A DNA stretch of 17,919 nucleotides from contig DBMH01000320.1 of NCBI GenBank assembly GCA_002297645.1, positions 626-18,544 of the forward strand, read 5' to 3'. A program made the translations under genes and the position numbers. Shown here in pieces: positions 8,756-15,710 of this stretch. The notes under the pieces are model-generated. The model was not told where the DNA came from. It saw only the letters and a program-made list of their open reading frames with translations, and did no database searches. Numbering within the stretch: the stretch's first letter is position 1; each line of letters begins with the position of its first letter. The stretch is from Rhodanobacteraceae bacterium UBA703. Its GTDB lineage: Bacteria; Pseudomonadota; Gammaproteobacteria; Xanthomonadales; Rhodanobacteraceae.

Positions 8756-8889
8756 GCCAGGGCGGCGGTGTCGACAGCGGAGCACAGGGAAAAAAGAACT
8801 TCATCGGAGAGGGCGATTCAGGCGTGCCATCGAAGTACAGCCCGCTCGCGGGCGGAGGTCCGGTAAAAGCGGTGCCTTGGGAAGGCTGG

Positions 8890-8915
8890 CCGGAGTCCTG
8901 GAGACTCGACTCCGG
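8890..8915 (-). repeat. Inverted repeat downstream of SymE gene
   Basis: CCGGAGTC and GACTCCGG pair perfectly over 8 bp around a 10-base loop, 25 bases after the SymE stop. There is no T-run on the minus strand, so it may be a 3'-UTR structure rather than a terminator. Confidence 0.5.
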
Positions 8916-8940
8916 CTCGGGCCTCTCCATTTCCTGTTCG

Positions 8941-9300
8941 CTACAGCAGTGTCTCGATCAACAGGCACCCCTCCTGCGCGGTGATCCGCAGCTTGGTGCC
9001 TATGGCGAAGCCGAGTTGCTCCAGCCACAGGCCGCTGAGGCGCAAATGCGGGACCAACTGATCGCCGCCGTGATCGTGAGTACCGGGATAGTGGGTGTAG
9101 CTGACGGTGCATCGCCGGGGGCGGCGTGGGCGCCGGGGTGCGCTCAGGCGGGCGGGTCTGGCAGGCAGCGGTGCAGGCTCAGGTTCGGTTGGCGGCCGGG
9201 TCGGGGCAGGGCAGACAAGCCCGGGTTCCGGAACACACCGCGGATGGCGGCGGACCGGCGGTACAGTGGCTGGCGAGGTGGAGGTGCGGCGACGACTCAT
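8941..9300 (-). CDS. symE: SymE-family type I toxin-like protein
   Basis: The 119-residue product has a Pro/Arg-rich N-terminus (about residues 1-67) and a C-terminal SymE domain. TVSY..YP leads into VPHLRLSGLWLEQLGFAIGT and then LRITAQEGCLLIE. This aligns naturally with E. coli SymE (TVSYASRYP..., ITLKGQWLEAAGFATGT, VKVMEGCIVL). SymE is an AbrB-like-fold toxin whose translation in E. coli is repressed by the antisense RNA SymR. The ATG at 9300 has a strong SD (GGGAGG) and overlaps the upstream stop as ATGA, so it is translationally coupled to the XAC0095-like gene. No symR-like antisense RNA is evident over its own start; control is more likely through the C4-like RNA upstream. Confidence 0.82.
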   Translation of the reverse strand: MSRRRTSTSPATVPPVRRHPRCVPEPGLVCPAPTRPPTEPEPAPLPARPARLSAPRRPRRPRRCTVSYTHYPGTHDHGGDQLVPHLRLSGLWLEQLGFAIGTKLRITAQEGCLLIETLL

Positions 9301-9569
9301 GATGCCTCCCGCTGGTCGGAGGCGGGTTGGGCCAAGCAATTGCACTGGCGCAGAGCGGCGTCGATGCGGGCGGACAGGATTCGCAGGCATTGCGCCAGCA
9401 CGCCGGGCTGGTGGAGCAGGTGCGTGGTGAGATCTTCGTTGGCCTGCTCGGTGGCCGCCAGTGCGGCCAGCCGCTGCATGACGTCGCCCACTTCAAGCAG
9501 CAGGGCATGCGCGCCCTCGGGCAACAGGTAGCCCGGCGCGTGGGCCGGCGGGGATGGTGCGGTGTACAT
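9297..9569 (-). CDS. XAC0095-like small protein, first gene of SymE operon
   Basis: The 90-residue protein contains GYLLPEGAHALLLEVGDVMQ and then LAALAATEQANEDLTTHLLH and QPGVLAQCLRILSARIDAAL. This resembles the small XAC0095-type family of Xanthomonadales (GYxLPExxHxALL...). I chose ATG 9569 because AGGAGGG sits seven bases upstream. The open frame continues upstream to 9827, but that segment overlaps a structured leader and an antisense RNA and has no SD at its ATG. It ends in an ATGA overlap with the SymE gene. The function is unknown; helical content and operon position suggest a partner or modulator of the toxin, which is inference only. Confidence 0.72.
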   Translation of the reverse strand: MYTAPSPPAHAPGYLLPEGAHALLLEVGDVMQRLAALAATEQANEDLTTHLLHQPGVLAQCLRILSARIDAALRQCNCLAQPASDQREAS

Positions 9570-9583
9570 GGCAACGCCCTCCT

Positions 9584-9712
9584 GGAATACGCCAAGTACC
9601 GCCGCCCGAAGGCGACGGGATGTCGGGAGGTTCGAAACCGCTAACAGACGGCGGGCGTATTTCCCCGAAGGGTGTTGTATTAGCCGCCCTCCCGACGCAG
9701 GCATCGCGTCGG
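9584..9712 (-). promoter_or_regulatory. Structured leader of XAC0095-SymE operon with C4 target site
   Basis: The minus-strand leader contains several pairings. A 7-bp hairpin lies at 9692-9712 (CCGACGC/GCGTCGG). There are UUCG-tetraloop hairpins at 9663-9672 and 9599-9618, the latter with an 8-bp stem. Helix A is a perfect 9-bp pairing of 9688-9696 with 9622-9630. Helix B pairs 9654-9664 with 9584-9593 (GGAAATACGCC with GGCGTATTCC, one bulge), and its last base abuts the SD at 9577-9583. Helices A and B cross, so they are either alternatives or a pseudoknot. The antisense target lies between their strands. Confidence 0.6.
9626..9651 (-). promoter_or_regulatory. Antisense target site (a'/b' boxes) for the C4-like RNA
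   Basis: The leader carries CTGTTAG (9641-9647) and GTTTCGA (9632-9638). They are exact complements of CTAACAG (9770-9776) and TCGAAAC (9781-9787) in the small RNA, in the order needed for one duplex. The inner gaps are 2 and 4 bases. A flanking GGAG-complement (CTCC) could extend pairing. This two-block arrangement is characteristic of C4/CI-type phage immunity RNAs and their targets. Confidence 0.72.
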
Positions 9713-9735
9713 CTTGCGCCCGTAGGATTGGGCAC

Positions 9736-9806
9736 AAAAAACCCACCGGTTTGTCGGAGGTGGGTACCGCTGTTAGAGGAGTTTCGACGCTCCTTGGTGG
9801 CGAGAG
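9736..9806 (-). ncRNA. C4-like (P1/P4 immunity type) antisense RNA
   Basis: A transcript of about 70 bases is predicted on the minus strand. Hairpin I is AGGAG-CGTCGAAA-CTCCT (9777-9794), with the target-binding TCGAAA in its loop. A single-stranded CTAACAG follows, then hairpin II, ACCCACC (9759-9765) with GGTGGGT (9741-9747), an 11-base loop and six T (9736-9741) as intrinsic terminator. Size, two-hairpin form, own terminator and downstream complementary boxes match the C4 antisense RNA class (P1/P7 C4, P4 CI RNA). In those phages the RNA blocks expression of the downstream genes. The 5' end is approximate. Confidence 0.75.
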
Positions 9807-9832
9807 TGCTACCACTATGAGAGTCATGTCAA
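9805..9832 (-). promoter_or_regulatory. Candidate promoter of the C4-like RNA
   Basis: A perfect -35 hexamer TTGACA lies at 9827-9832 on the minus strand. A plausible extended -10, TGG-TAGCAC, lies at 9805-9813 with a spacer of about 15 bases, shorter than optimal. Transcription from here would start just before hairpin I of the small RNA and, by read-through of its terminator, would supply the operon mRNA. Confidence 0.5.
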
Positions 9833-10159
9833 CACCGGTGCCGACAAATTTAGAGAAACGGAGAGATCCGACATAACTTCTACATCAAACCTGACAGCGG
9901 ACCTCGTCTCGCACCGCCGCCAGATGAGAGTCCCTCTCATTCGACCGAGGCCTAGACGCGACTTTCAAACTCCGCCCGCACCTGTCAGCCCCCCGACGGG
10001 CTCGGTCACCGGTCGCATTTGAAGTCCTAGATCACCTTATAGCGCGCACTTACATCAGCCGAAGCGCTGCTAGAGAGCTGATCTACGCCATGGAATGTGC
10101 ACTCTGCGCGCTGTTTTGCAACAATCGTAACGACCGAACAGATAGGGGGTGGGAAACAG
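9833..10159. other. Divergent intergenic region between C4-like RNA and OLD-family gene
   Basis: No gene is visible. It contains a 17-bp palindrome at 9924-9940 and a short GC hairpin at about 9987-10002 (AGCCC/GGGCT). Composition shifts here from GC-rich to the AT-richer nuclease gene, so the island's internal junction probably lies in this stretch. No clear sigma70 promoter for the plus-strand gene was found. Confidence 0.5.
9924..9940. promoter_or_regulatory. 17-bp palindrome, possible operator
   Basis: ATGAGAG-TCC-CTCTCAT is a perfect 7-bp inverted repeat with a 3-base centre. Its left part ATGAGAGTC recurs exactly at 9817-9825, inside the candidate C4 RNA promoter. A shared full site and half-site in a divergent promoter region fit a repressor operator, but no regulator gene is identified. 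Confidence 0.4.
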
Positions 10160-11935
10160 ATGTTCATTTCAGAGGTTCGCGTTACGAACTTTCGATCCCT
10201 CGTGGACGCGAATGTTAATCTCACTGGCTACACGGCATTAGTCGGCTTGAATGATGCAGGAAAGAGCAATCTTCTCCGAGCAATGAATTTATTTTTCAAC
10301 GGGGAAACTGATCTCGGCGAGCAGCTCTCTTTTGAACGTGACTTCTCTCAGAATGCAAAGACTGGAGTGAAGAAGGCTCGCCAGATAACGATTGAGATTG
10401 ATCTAAACCCCCCTGGTCATTACCGTGATGCAGACCCAATCGTCTGGCGAAAGACATACCGAGCCGGAAGCACCAGTCCGCATTCGGACGAAGTCTTTCG
10501 CAAGGACGGACAAGCCTTTAGTCCAAAGTCACGAACAGCATATTGGGCTCGAAGCATGGCTTTTGAGTACGTCCCTGCTGTGCGAGGCAGAGCATTCTTC
10601 AACAACCTTAAGCGTAGGCTCCATGCAACCTTGGCTGCTACTGTTGCACCAAAGCTAACTAGCGCCTCAGATGCCTTTCTCGCCGGCCTCAGGGCAGAGG
10701 TGCAAGCCATCGAGAATGAGTCAAAGCGGCTACTTGACCTTAGAACTGAATTTTCCTTGCCTAGCGATCTGGGCGACCTCTTTGAAGCGTTGGAATTCAA
10801 TTCTGGGGACAGCTCCAGCGTTACCACAGCCCTAACCTACCGTGGCGACGGAGTACAGGGACGTCACGTCCCACTTATTCTTAAGTTTCTAGCAGATCAG
10901 CGTAAGAAAAATTCGGTAAAGGGTCGCGCCCCATCTGAAACTGTCTGGGGATTCGAAGAGCCTGAGAATAATCTTGAGCTCGCACGCCAGATAGATGTTT
11001 CGCAAGAGTTCGAAACATATTGCCGTGATGTTCAGATAATTGTGAGCACCCACTCCCCCGCCTTCTATCGGACTGCGAAATCAAGCGGCATAGGATCACT
11101 ACAGTTTGCCTCACGTAAGAATGGTGCCACTACCTACGAGTCGCAGCCTGTTGCAGAAGCAGTAGACGGCACTTTAGGTTTGATGCCATTCGTCGAGCCC
11201 TACTTGGAGGAGGCCGTCAAACATCGTGACCAGCTCCTGACCAGTATCCGCGACGCGGAGGCTGCTGGGCTTCTAGCGGGGGGAGACGCTATTTATGTTG
11301 AGGGCGAAACTGACGCAACTGTCTTGACGGCAGCAGCCAAATCCCTTGACACAGATTTGCGCGGCAAAATTGTCTATAAATCAGGCCTCGGCGCCGGCGC
11401 AAATTGGGTCGCAGACTGCTGCATTGCAAGAATAGCCTTACCCGATCTCACAGGAATTTCCGTAGCGCTTTTTGACTATGACGAAGCGGGCCGCAAGGCG
11501 TCAGAACATCTTAAATCTTGCGCAAGCGCACTGAAGAGACAAGAAGCAGTTCGCATTGAGTTTGTTGGCAAGAAGACCGGAGACGACCATGTCCGAGCAA
11601 TTATAAAATCAGGAGTAAAAATCTCTTTTTCTATTGATGAACTATGCCCTGAAAGTGCATGGAGACACGCAGAGAGCAAAGGCTGGCTAGAGTCACGCAG
11701 CGAAGAATTAGCAAAACTTAACATCGGCCTGGCTGGAATGGATCAAACCTTGAACGACGCCATTGACGCAAAGCTTCCAGACGCCTTCCATAGACTGCTT
11801 GTTAAAAATAGGATCAGGGGCACCGACAAATTGAAATTCTCAAAGCACGTAGCTAAGGAGATGGCAAACACTGGAACAGTACCGCCGACATTAGCGGAGC
11901 TAATAAAGACGCTAACAGGTAAATTTCAAAAATAG
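10160..11935 (+). CDS. OLD-family ATP-dependent endonuclease-like protein (AAA ATPase + TOPRIM)
   Basis: The 591-residue protein begins EVRVTNFRSLVDANVNLTGY, a typical OLD/RecF-like ABC ATPase start. Motifs are Walker A GLNDAGKS (29-36), a signature-like YRGDGVQGRHVPLIL (~230), Walker B VWGFEEPENNLE (~263) and H-loop STHSPAFY (~296). A C-terminal TOPRIM domain follows with IYVEGETDATVL (~378) and ALFDYDEAGRK (~438). OLD proteins are nucleases and several act in phage defence. No UvrD-like GajB gene and no reverse transcriptase adjoin it, so it resembles solitary class 1 OLD rather than Gabija or a retron. ATG 10160 follows a GGGGGTGGG purine stretch. Codon use is much less GC-biased than in its neighbours, indicating horizontal acquisition. 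It is the only plus-strand gene here. Confidence 0.85.
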   Translation: MFISEVRVTNFRSLVDANVNLTGYTALVGLNDAGKSNLLRAMNLFFNGETDLGEQLSFERDFSQNAKTGVKKARQITIEIDLNPPGHYRDADPIVWRKTYRAGSTSPHSDEVFRKDGQAFSPKSRTAYWARSMAFEYVPAVRGRAFFNNLKRRLHATLAATVAPKLTSASDAFLAGLRAEVQAIENESKRLLDLRTEFSLPSDLGDLFEALEFNSGDSSSVTTALTYRGDGVQGRHVPLILKFLADQRKKNSVKGRAPSETVWGFEEPENNLELARQIDVSQEFETYCRDVQIIVSTHSPAFYRTAKSSGIGSLQFASRKNGATTYESQPVAEAVDGTLGLMPFVEPYLEEAVKHRDQLLTSIRDAEAAGLLAGGDAIYVEGETDATVLTAAAKSLDTDLRGKIVYKSGLGAGANWVADCCIARIALPDLTGISVALFDYDEAGRKASEHLKSCASALKRQEAVRIEFVGKKTGDDHVRAIIKSGVKISFSIDELCPESAWRHAESKGWLESRSEELAKLNIGLAGMDQTLNDAIDAKLPDAFHRLLVKNRIRGTDKLKFSKHVAKEMANTGTVPPTLAELIKTLTGKFQK

Positions 11936-11942
11936 CGCCAGA

Positions 11943-11974
11943 GCAAAAAGGCGACCTCTCGGCCGCCTTTTTGC
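11943..11974. terminator. Bidirectional intrinsic terminator
   Basis: GCAAAAAGGCG and CGCCTTTTTGC form a perfect 11-bp stem around a 10-base loop, eight bases after the stop of the OLD-family gene. The A-run on one arm and T-run on the other give a T-rich 3' end in both directions, so it can end both the plus-strand gene and minus-strand transcripts from the aceE fragment. Confidence 0.85.
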
Positions 11975-11996
11975 TTGAACCTACTTTTAACGCACT

Positions 11997-12707
11997 TCAA
12001 ACCCCAACAGGATTCGCCTTCTCCGGATCAATGTTGTACTGCTTGATCGCCCGGGCCACGTCCTTCGCGGTCATCTTGCCGTCCTTCGCCAGCGCCGCGA
12101 TGGCGGCGTGGGCGATGTAGTAGCGGTCCACTTCGAAGAAGCGGCGCAGGTTGGCGCGGGTGTCGGAACGGCCGAAGCCGTCCGTGCCCAGGACCGAATA
12201 GGTCATCGGCACGAAGGCGCGGATCTGGTCGGCGTAGGCGCGCACGTAGTCCGTTGCGGCGATGGCCGGGCCCTGGCGGCCTTCCAGCAGCTGGGTGACG
12301 TAGGGCTTGCGCTGTTCGGCTTCCGGGTGGAGGCGGTTCCAGCGCTCGGCGTCGAAGCCGTCACGGCGCAGTTCGTTGAAGCTGGGGCAGGACCAGATGT
12401 CGGCGGTGACGCCGAAGTCCTTGTCCAGCAGTTCGGCCGCGGCGATGGCTTCGCGCAGGATGGTGCCGCTGCCCAGCAGTTGCACGCGCAGTTCGCCCTT
12501 CTTGGGCTTGCCGGCGTCGGTGAGCAGGTACATGTCCTTGATGATGCCCTCAACTGCACCTTCTGGCGGCCAGGTGGGCTCGGTAGCAAGGGCAGCATTG
12601 GTGCAGCCGCCGCGCCCCATATCGCCTTCGATGGCGCTCCAGTCTGTTGCGGCGATTCGAGCTTCGGGCAGTTCGTACGACAAGAGAGAGTCAGCTCCTG
12701 CGGACAT
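11997..12707 (-). pseudogene. aceE: 3' fragment of aceE (pyruvate dehydrogenase E1 component)
   Basis: The last ~185 residues of this frame are the C-terminus of AceE. They read EGIIKDMYLL, ELRVQLLGSGTILREAIAAA, DFGVTADIWSCPSFNELRRD, YVTQLLEGRQGPAIAATDYV, VLGTDGFGRSDTRANLRRFF and DVARAIKQYNIDPEKANPVG. Full AceE is close to 890 residues, so about four fifths, including the thiamine diphosphate domains, is missing. Homology starts near 12570; the first ~45 residues, back to ATG 12707, do not resemble AceE and have no SD before the start. The remaining sequence is well conserved, so the loss is recent or the piece was imported. It cannot be a functional E1. It lies at the edge of the AT-richer island. 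Confidence 0.85.
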
Positions 12708-12719
12708 GAATGGTTGCGC

Positions 12720-13052
12720 TCAGGAGTATGCCTTCTTTCGGACGCGGCTGGACGATTGGGCACGTTGGACCTTCTTCCAGACCGCATACTCCCTGGGCAG
12801 GCAAACGGCGCAGGGCCGGTAGCCGGCGGCGACGGCCGTGGCTTCGTCGGCGAAGAAGACGCGGTGCTTCACGTAGCCGCCGCGGGCGATCGCCCGCAGC
12901 GCGGCGCGACAGTCCAGGCGGCCGTAGAGTTTGTTGCCGCGATGGCCTCCGAAGGCGCCGGGCGTGGTGCTGGCGTACGGCTTGCCGTCCGGTCCGAGCA
13001 GCGTGAATGTCTTGTTCAAGGCGCGTCGTGGGAGCCTGGAAAACTTCTTCAT
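12720..13052 (-). CDS. Small Ada-type metal-binding domain protein
   Basis: The 110-residue protein carries FTLLGPDGKPYASTTPGAFG, LYGRLDCRAALRAIARGGYV, HRVFFADEATAVAAGYRPCA and VCLPREYAVWKK. This is the pattern of stand-alone proteins with the metal-binding domain of Ada. Three cysteines are visible (LDC, PC and VC, the last two as CxxC). In Ada this fold binds zinc and accepts methyl groups from phosphotriesters; whether this single-domain protein does so is unknown. ATG 13052 sits right at a hairpin repeat, with only a weak GCGGA as SD. It is separated from the repair operon by about 130 bases but belongs thematically to it. Confidence 0.78.
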   Translation of the reverse strand: MKKFSRLPRRALNKTFTLLGPDGKPYASTTPGAFGGHRGNKLYGRLDCRAALRAIARGGYVKHRVFFADEATAVAAGYRPCAVCLPREYAVWKKVQRAQSSSRVRKKAYS

Positions 13053-13135
13053 TTCCGCTACAGCGGGAATCCGTCTTGCCTTGGATTCCGCTGGGGAAAG
13101 ATCAGGATGGATCCCTGCTTTTGCGGGGATGACGG
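13053..13135. repeat. Two-hairpin intergenic repeat (REP-like)
   Basis: TTCCGCT-AC-AGCGGGAA (13053-13069) and ATCCCTGC-TTTT-GCGGGGAT (13111-13130) are two imperfect inverted repeats about 40 bases apart, ending in GATGACG. This CCCGC.../GCGGG pattern with GATGACG is the form of dispersed intergenic repeats common in Xanthomonadales. A remnant with similar words (GGCGTCATCCCGCTTTCCGG) is at 16597-16616, over the alkB stop. Confidence 0.5.
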
Positions 13136-13182
13136 CGGTGAGGATTTCCTGAGGTTTCCTTGCAGGGACTTCGCCCGTAGTC

Positions 13183-13887
13183 TCACGGCGCGTCGTGAAA
13201 CGACAACTCCAGGCCTATGCGCTCGCCCTCGCGCACACGGCTGACGGCGTGCCTCAGGTTGACCCGGTAATAGCCCTGGCTGCCCTTGAAGGGGCGTTCC
13301 GCCGTCGCGATGACCGCCGCGTCGCCGAGCCCGAGCGGCAGCACCGCCGGGCGCGATTGCATGCGCGGGCGCTGCTCCGTCGTCACGAACTCGCCACCCT
13401 GGAAGTCGACGCCCGGCTCGGACAGCACGGCGACGACCTGCAGGGGAAACACCTGTGCGCCGTCATGGCGCTGGTGCAGCGACACGTGGTCCTCGACGCC
13501 GAGCCGGCTCAGGTGGGATTGCGGCCGCGTCTGGCCGGCTTTCCGGTTGTGCTGCAGGAAATCCGCGAGCTCCGCCGGAAAACGGTGGTCGACGCCCAGG
13601 ATTTCGTTCCAGCGATTGGCGACGACGACCAGGCGGCGGTAGAGGGCCGTACGCCACGGTTCCAGTGGCGCCGGCAGACCGCCATCGAAATAGAACAAAT
13701 CGCCGCGCCCCAGCTCATTGGATTCCAGCGCCACCCGGGTCGCGTCCGGCGCAGCGGTCTGCTGCGCCAGGTGCCGTGCTGCATCGGTGCCGAGCAGGCC
13801 GGATAGCACGGTATGGCCTTCGGCATCGAGCTGCCGGCCGATATCGGCCCAGTCCAGACGATCGAGCGTCGTGTCGAATGCGGTCAT
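13183..13887 (-). CDS. 2OG-Fe(II) oxygenase-family protein with altered metal-site motif
   Basis: The 234-residue protein begins at ATG 13887, 13 bases after the ada stop. It shares the layout of the oxygenase at 17254-17919: RLVVVANRWNEILGV, HRFPAELADFLQ, VFPLQVVAVLSEPGVDFQGG, EFVTTEQRPRMQSR, then LRHAVSRVREGERIGLELSF-HDA. The distal His (RHAVSRV) and 2OG-binding region are present. At the HxD position it reads HQR (H138-Q139-R140) where the sister has HQD; the following residues are H141-D142. It may therefore bind metal differently or be inactive. The role in the repair cluster is unknown; substrates could be protein or nucleic acid. Confidence 0.82.
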   Translation of the reverse strand: MTAFDTTLDRLDWADIGRQLDAEGHTVLSGLLGTDAARHLAQQTAAPDATRVALESNELGRGDLFYFDGGLPAPLEPWRTALYRRLVVVANRWNEILGVDHRFPAELADFLQHNRKAGQTRPQSHLSRLGVEDHVSLHQRHDGAQVFPLQVVAVLSEPGVDFQGGEFVTTEQRPRMQSRPAVLPLGLGDAAVIATAERPFKGSQGYYRVNLRHAVSRVREGERIGLELSFHDAP

Positions 13888-13900
13888 GAATCTTCCTTCG

Positions 13901-14965
<1,065 letters not shown>

Positions 14966-15063
14966 GGCGGAACTCACTCCTGGTCGATCGCGGATTTCAT
15001 CCATCAAGAGGTCACGATACGTTCCCCTCGGATCGCAAGCACTCCGATTCTTGCGGTCGATGT

Positions 15064-15708
15064 TCATCGGCCGGGCAAGCGCCACAGATACCAGGCGGCC
15101 ACGGTCCGGAACGGGCTCCAGGTCTCGCCGATCTCGCGCATCTGGCGTGGTGTCGGCGCCTTCGCCAGACCTTTCAGGCGGCCATATCCTTCCCGCACGC
15201 CGAAATCGTCCACGGGCAGGATGTCGGAGCGCTCCAGCGAATAGATCAGGAACATTTCGACCGTCCATCGCCCCACACCGCGCAGGGACGTCAGGCGCTC
15301 GATCAGCACCGCGTCGGGCAAGCGTTTCGCCTCGTCGAGATCGGGCACGACGCCTTCGACGGCGGCCTGGGCGATGCCGCGCACGGTCGCCAGCTTCGCC
15401 GCGGAGAAGCCGCAGGCGCGCTGCGTTTCGGGATCGGTGGCCAGCAATTGCACGGGTGTCGGGAAGGAGGCGTCCGGGTAGAGCGCCAGCAGGCGTCCCA
15501 GGATCGCATCGCCGGCCTTGGCGTGCAGCTGCTGGTAGGCGATGGCGCGCACCAAGGCCTCGTAGGGCTGGCGCGCGGGCTTGGCCTCGTGGCGGCACGG
15601 GCCGATCGCGGCGATGTGGCGGGCCCAGTCCTCGTCGAGTGCGGACAGGAAAGTGGCTGCCTGACGGTAAGCGCCCGGTGACAGATCGGCGGCAATGGTG
15701 TCGCTCAA
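15064..15708 (-). CDS. DNA-3-methyladenine glycosylase, AlkA/HhH-GPD family
   Basis: The protein of about 214 residues has the HhH-GPD fold that excises alkylated bases such as 3-methyladenine. Motifs are PYEALVRAIAYQQLHAKAG, CGFSAAKLATVRGIA, the helix-hairpin-helix LTSLRGVGRWTVEMFLIYSL and the catalytic Asp in ILPVDDFGVREGY. There is no ATG close to the ogt stop. TTG 15708, two bases after it, is my choice; the only upstream ATG (15858) would overlap ogt by about 150 bases and encode Arg-rich out-of-frame sequence. The start remains uncertain. It lies between ogt and ada in the repair operon. Confidence 0.88.
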   Translation of the reverse strand: MSDTIAADLSPGAYRQAATFLSALDEDWARHIAAIGPCRHEAKPARQPYEALVRAIAYQQLHAKAGDAILGRLLALYPDASFPTPVQLLATDPETQRACGFSAAKLATVRGIAQAAVEGVVPDLDEAKRLPDAVLIERLTSLRGVGRWTVEMFLIYSLERSDILPVDDFGVREGYGRLKGLAKAPTPRQMREIGETWSPFRTVAAWYLWRLPGR

Positions 15709-15710
15709 GC

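Larger units (their letters stand above)
8639..8940. other. Intergenic region between SymE gene and cytochrome c gene
   Basis: No convincing gene is present. It holds a perfect 8-bp inverted repeat at 8890-8915 (CCGGAGTC...GACTCCGG, 10-base loop) just downstream of the SymE stop, a terminator-like hairpin at 8736-8755, and the probable cytochrome c leader. A short minus-strand open frame here has low-complexity composition and no clear SD. Confidence 0.6.

Noticed and set aside
8709..8930. Small minus-strand open frame between the SymE and cytochrome c genes
   Set aside because: Pro/Ser-rich, no SD, crosses terminator-like hairpins and shows no family features.
9570..9827. In-frame N-terminal extension (MTLIVVALSPPRSVETPL...) of the XAC0095-like protein, resembling Ash/Icd-like annotated proteins
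   Set aside because: It overlaps the antisense RNA, its terminator and the structured leader and has no SD at its ATG; such frames usually reflect translation of C4-type RNA loci. A real Icd-like peptide cannot be fully excluded.
9833..10159. tRNA gene or integrase attachment site at the island edge
   Set aside because: No cloverleaf, integrase gene or direct repeat pair could be recognised by eye.
10160..11935. Gabija, PARIS or retron system
   Set aside because: The ATPase-TOPRIM gene has no adjacent UvrD-like helicase, separate TOPRIM partner or reverse transcriptase within the window.
12108..13244. Plus-strand frame opposite the aceE fragment and the small Ada-type gene
   Set aside because: Composition is that of an antisense shadow, and the opposite strand carries clear AceE and Ada-domain homology.
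14966..15598. N-terminal extension of Ada upstream of 14965
   Set aside because: The extension runs antisense-like through the glycosylase gene; a GTG with a good SD gives the family's standard length of 354 residues.
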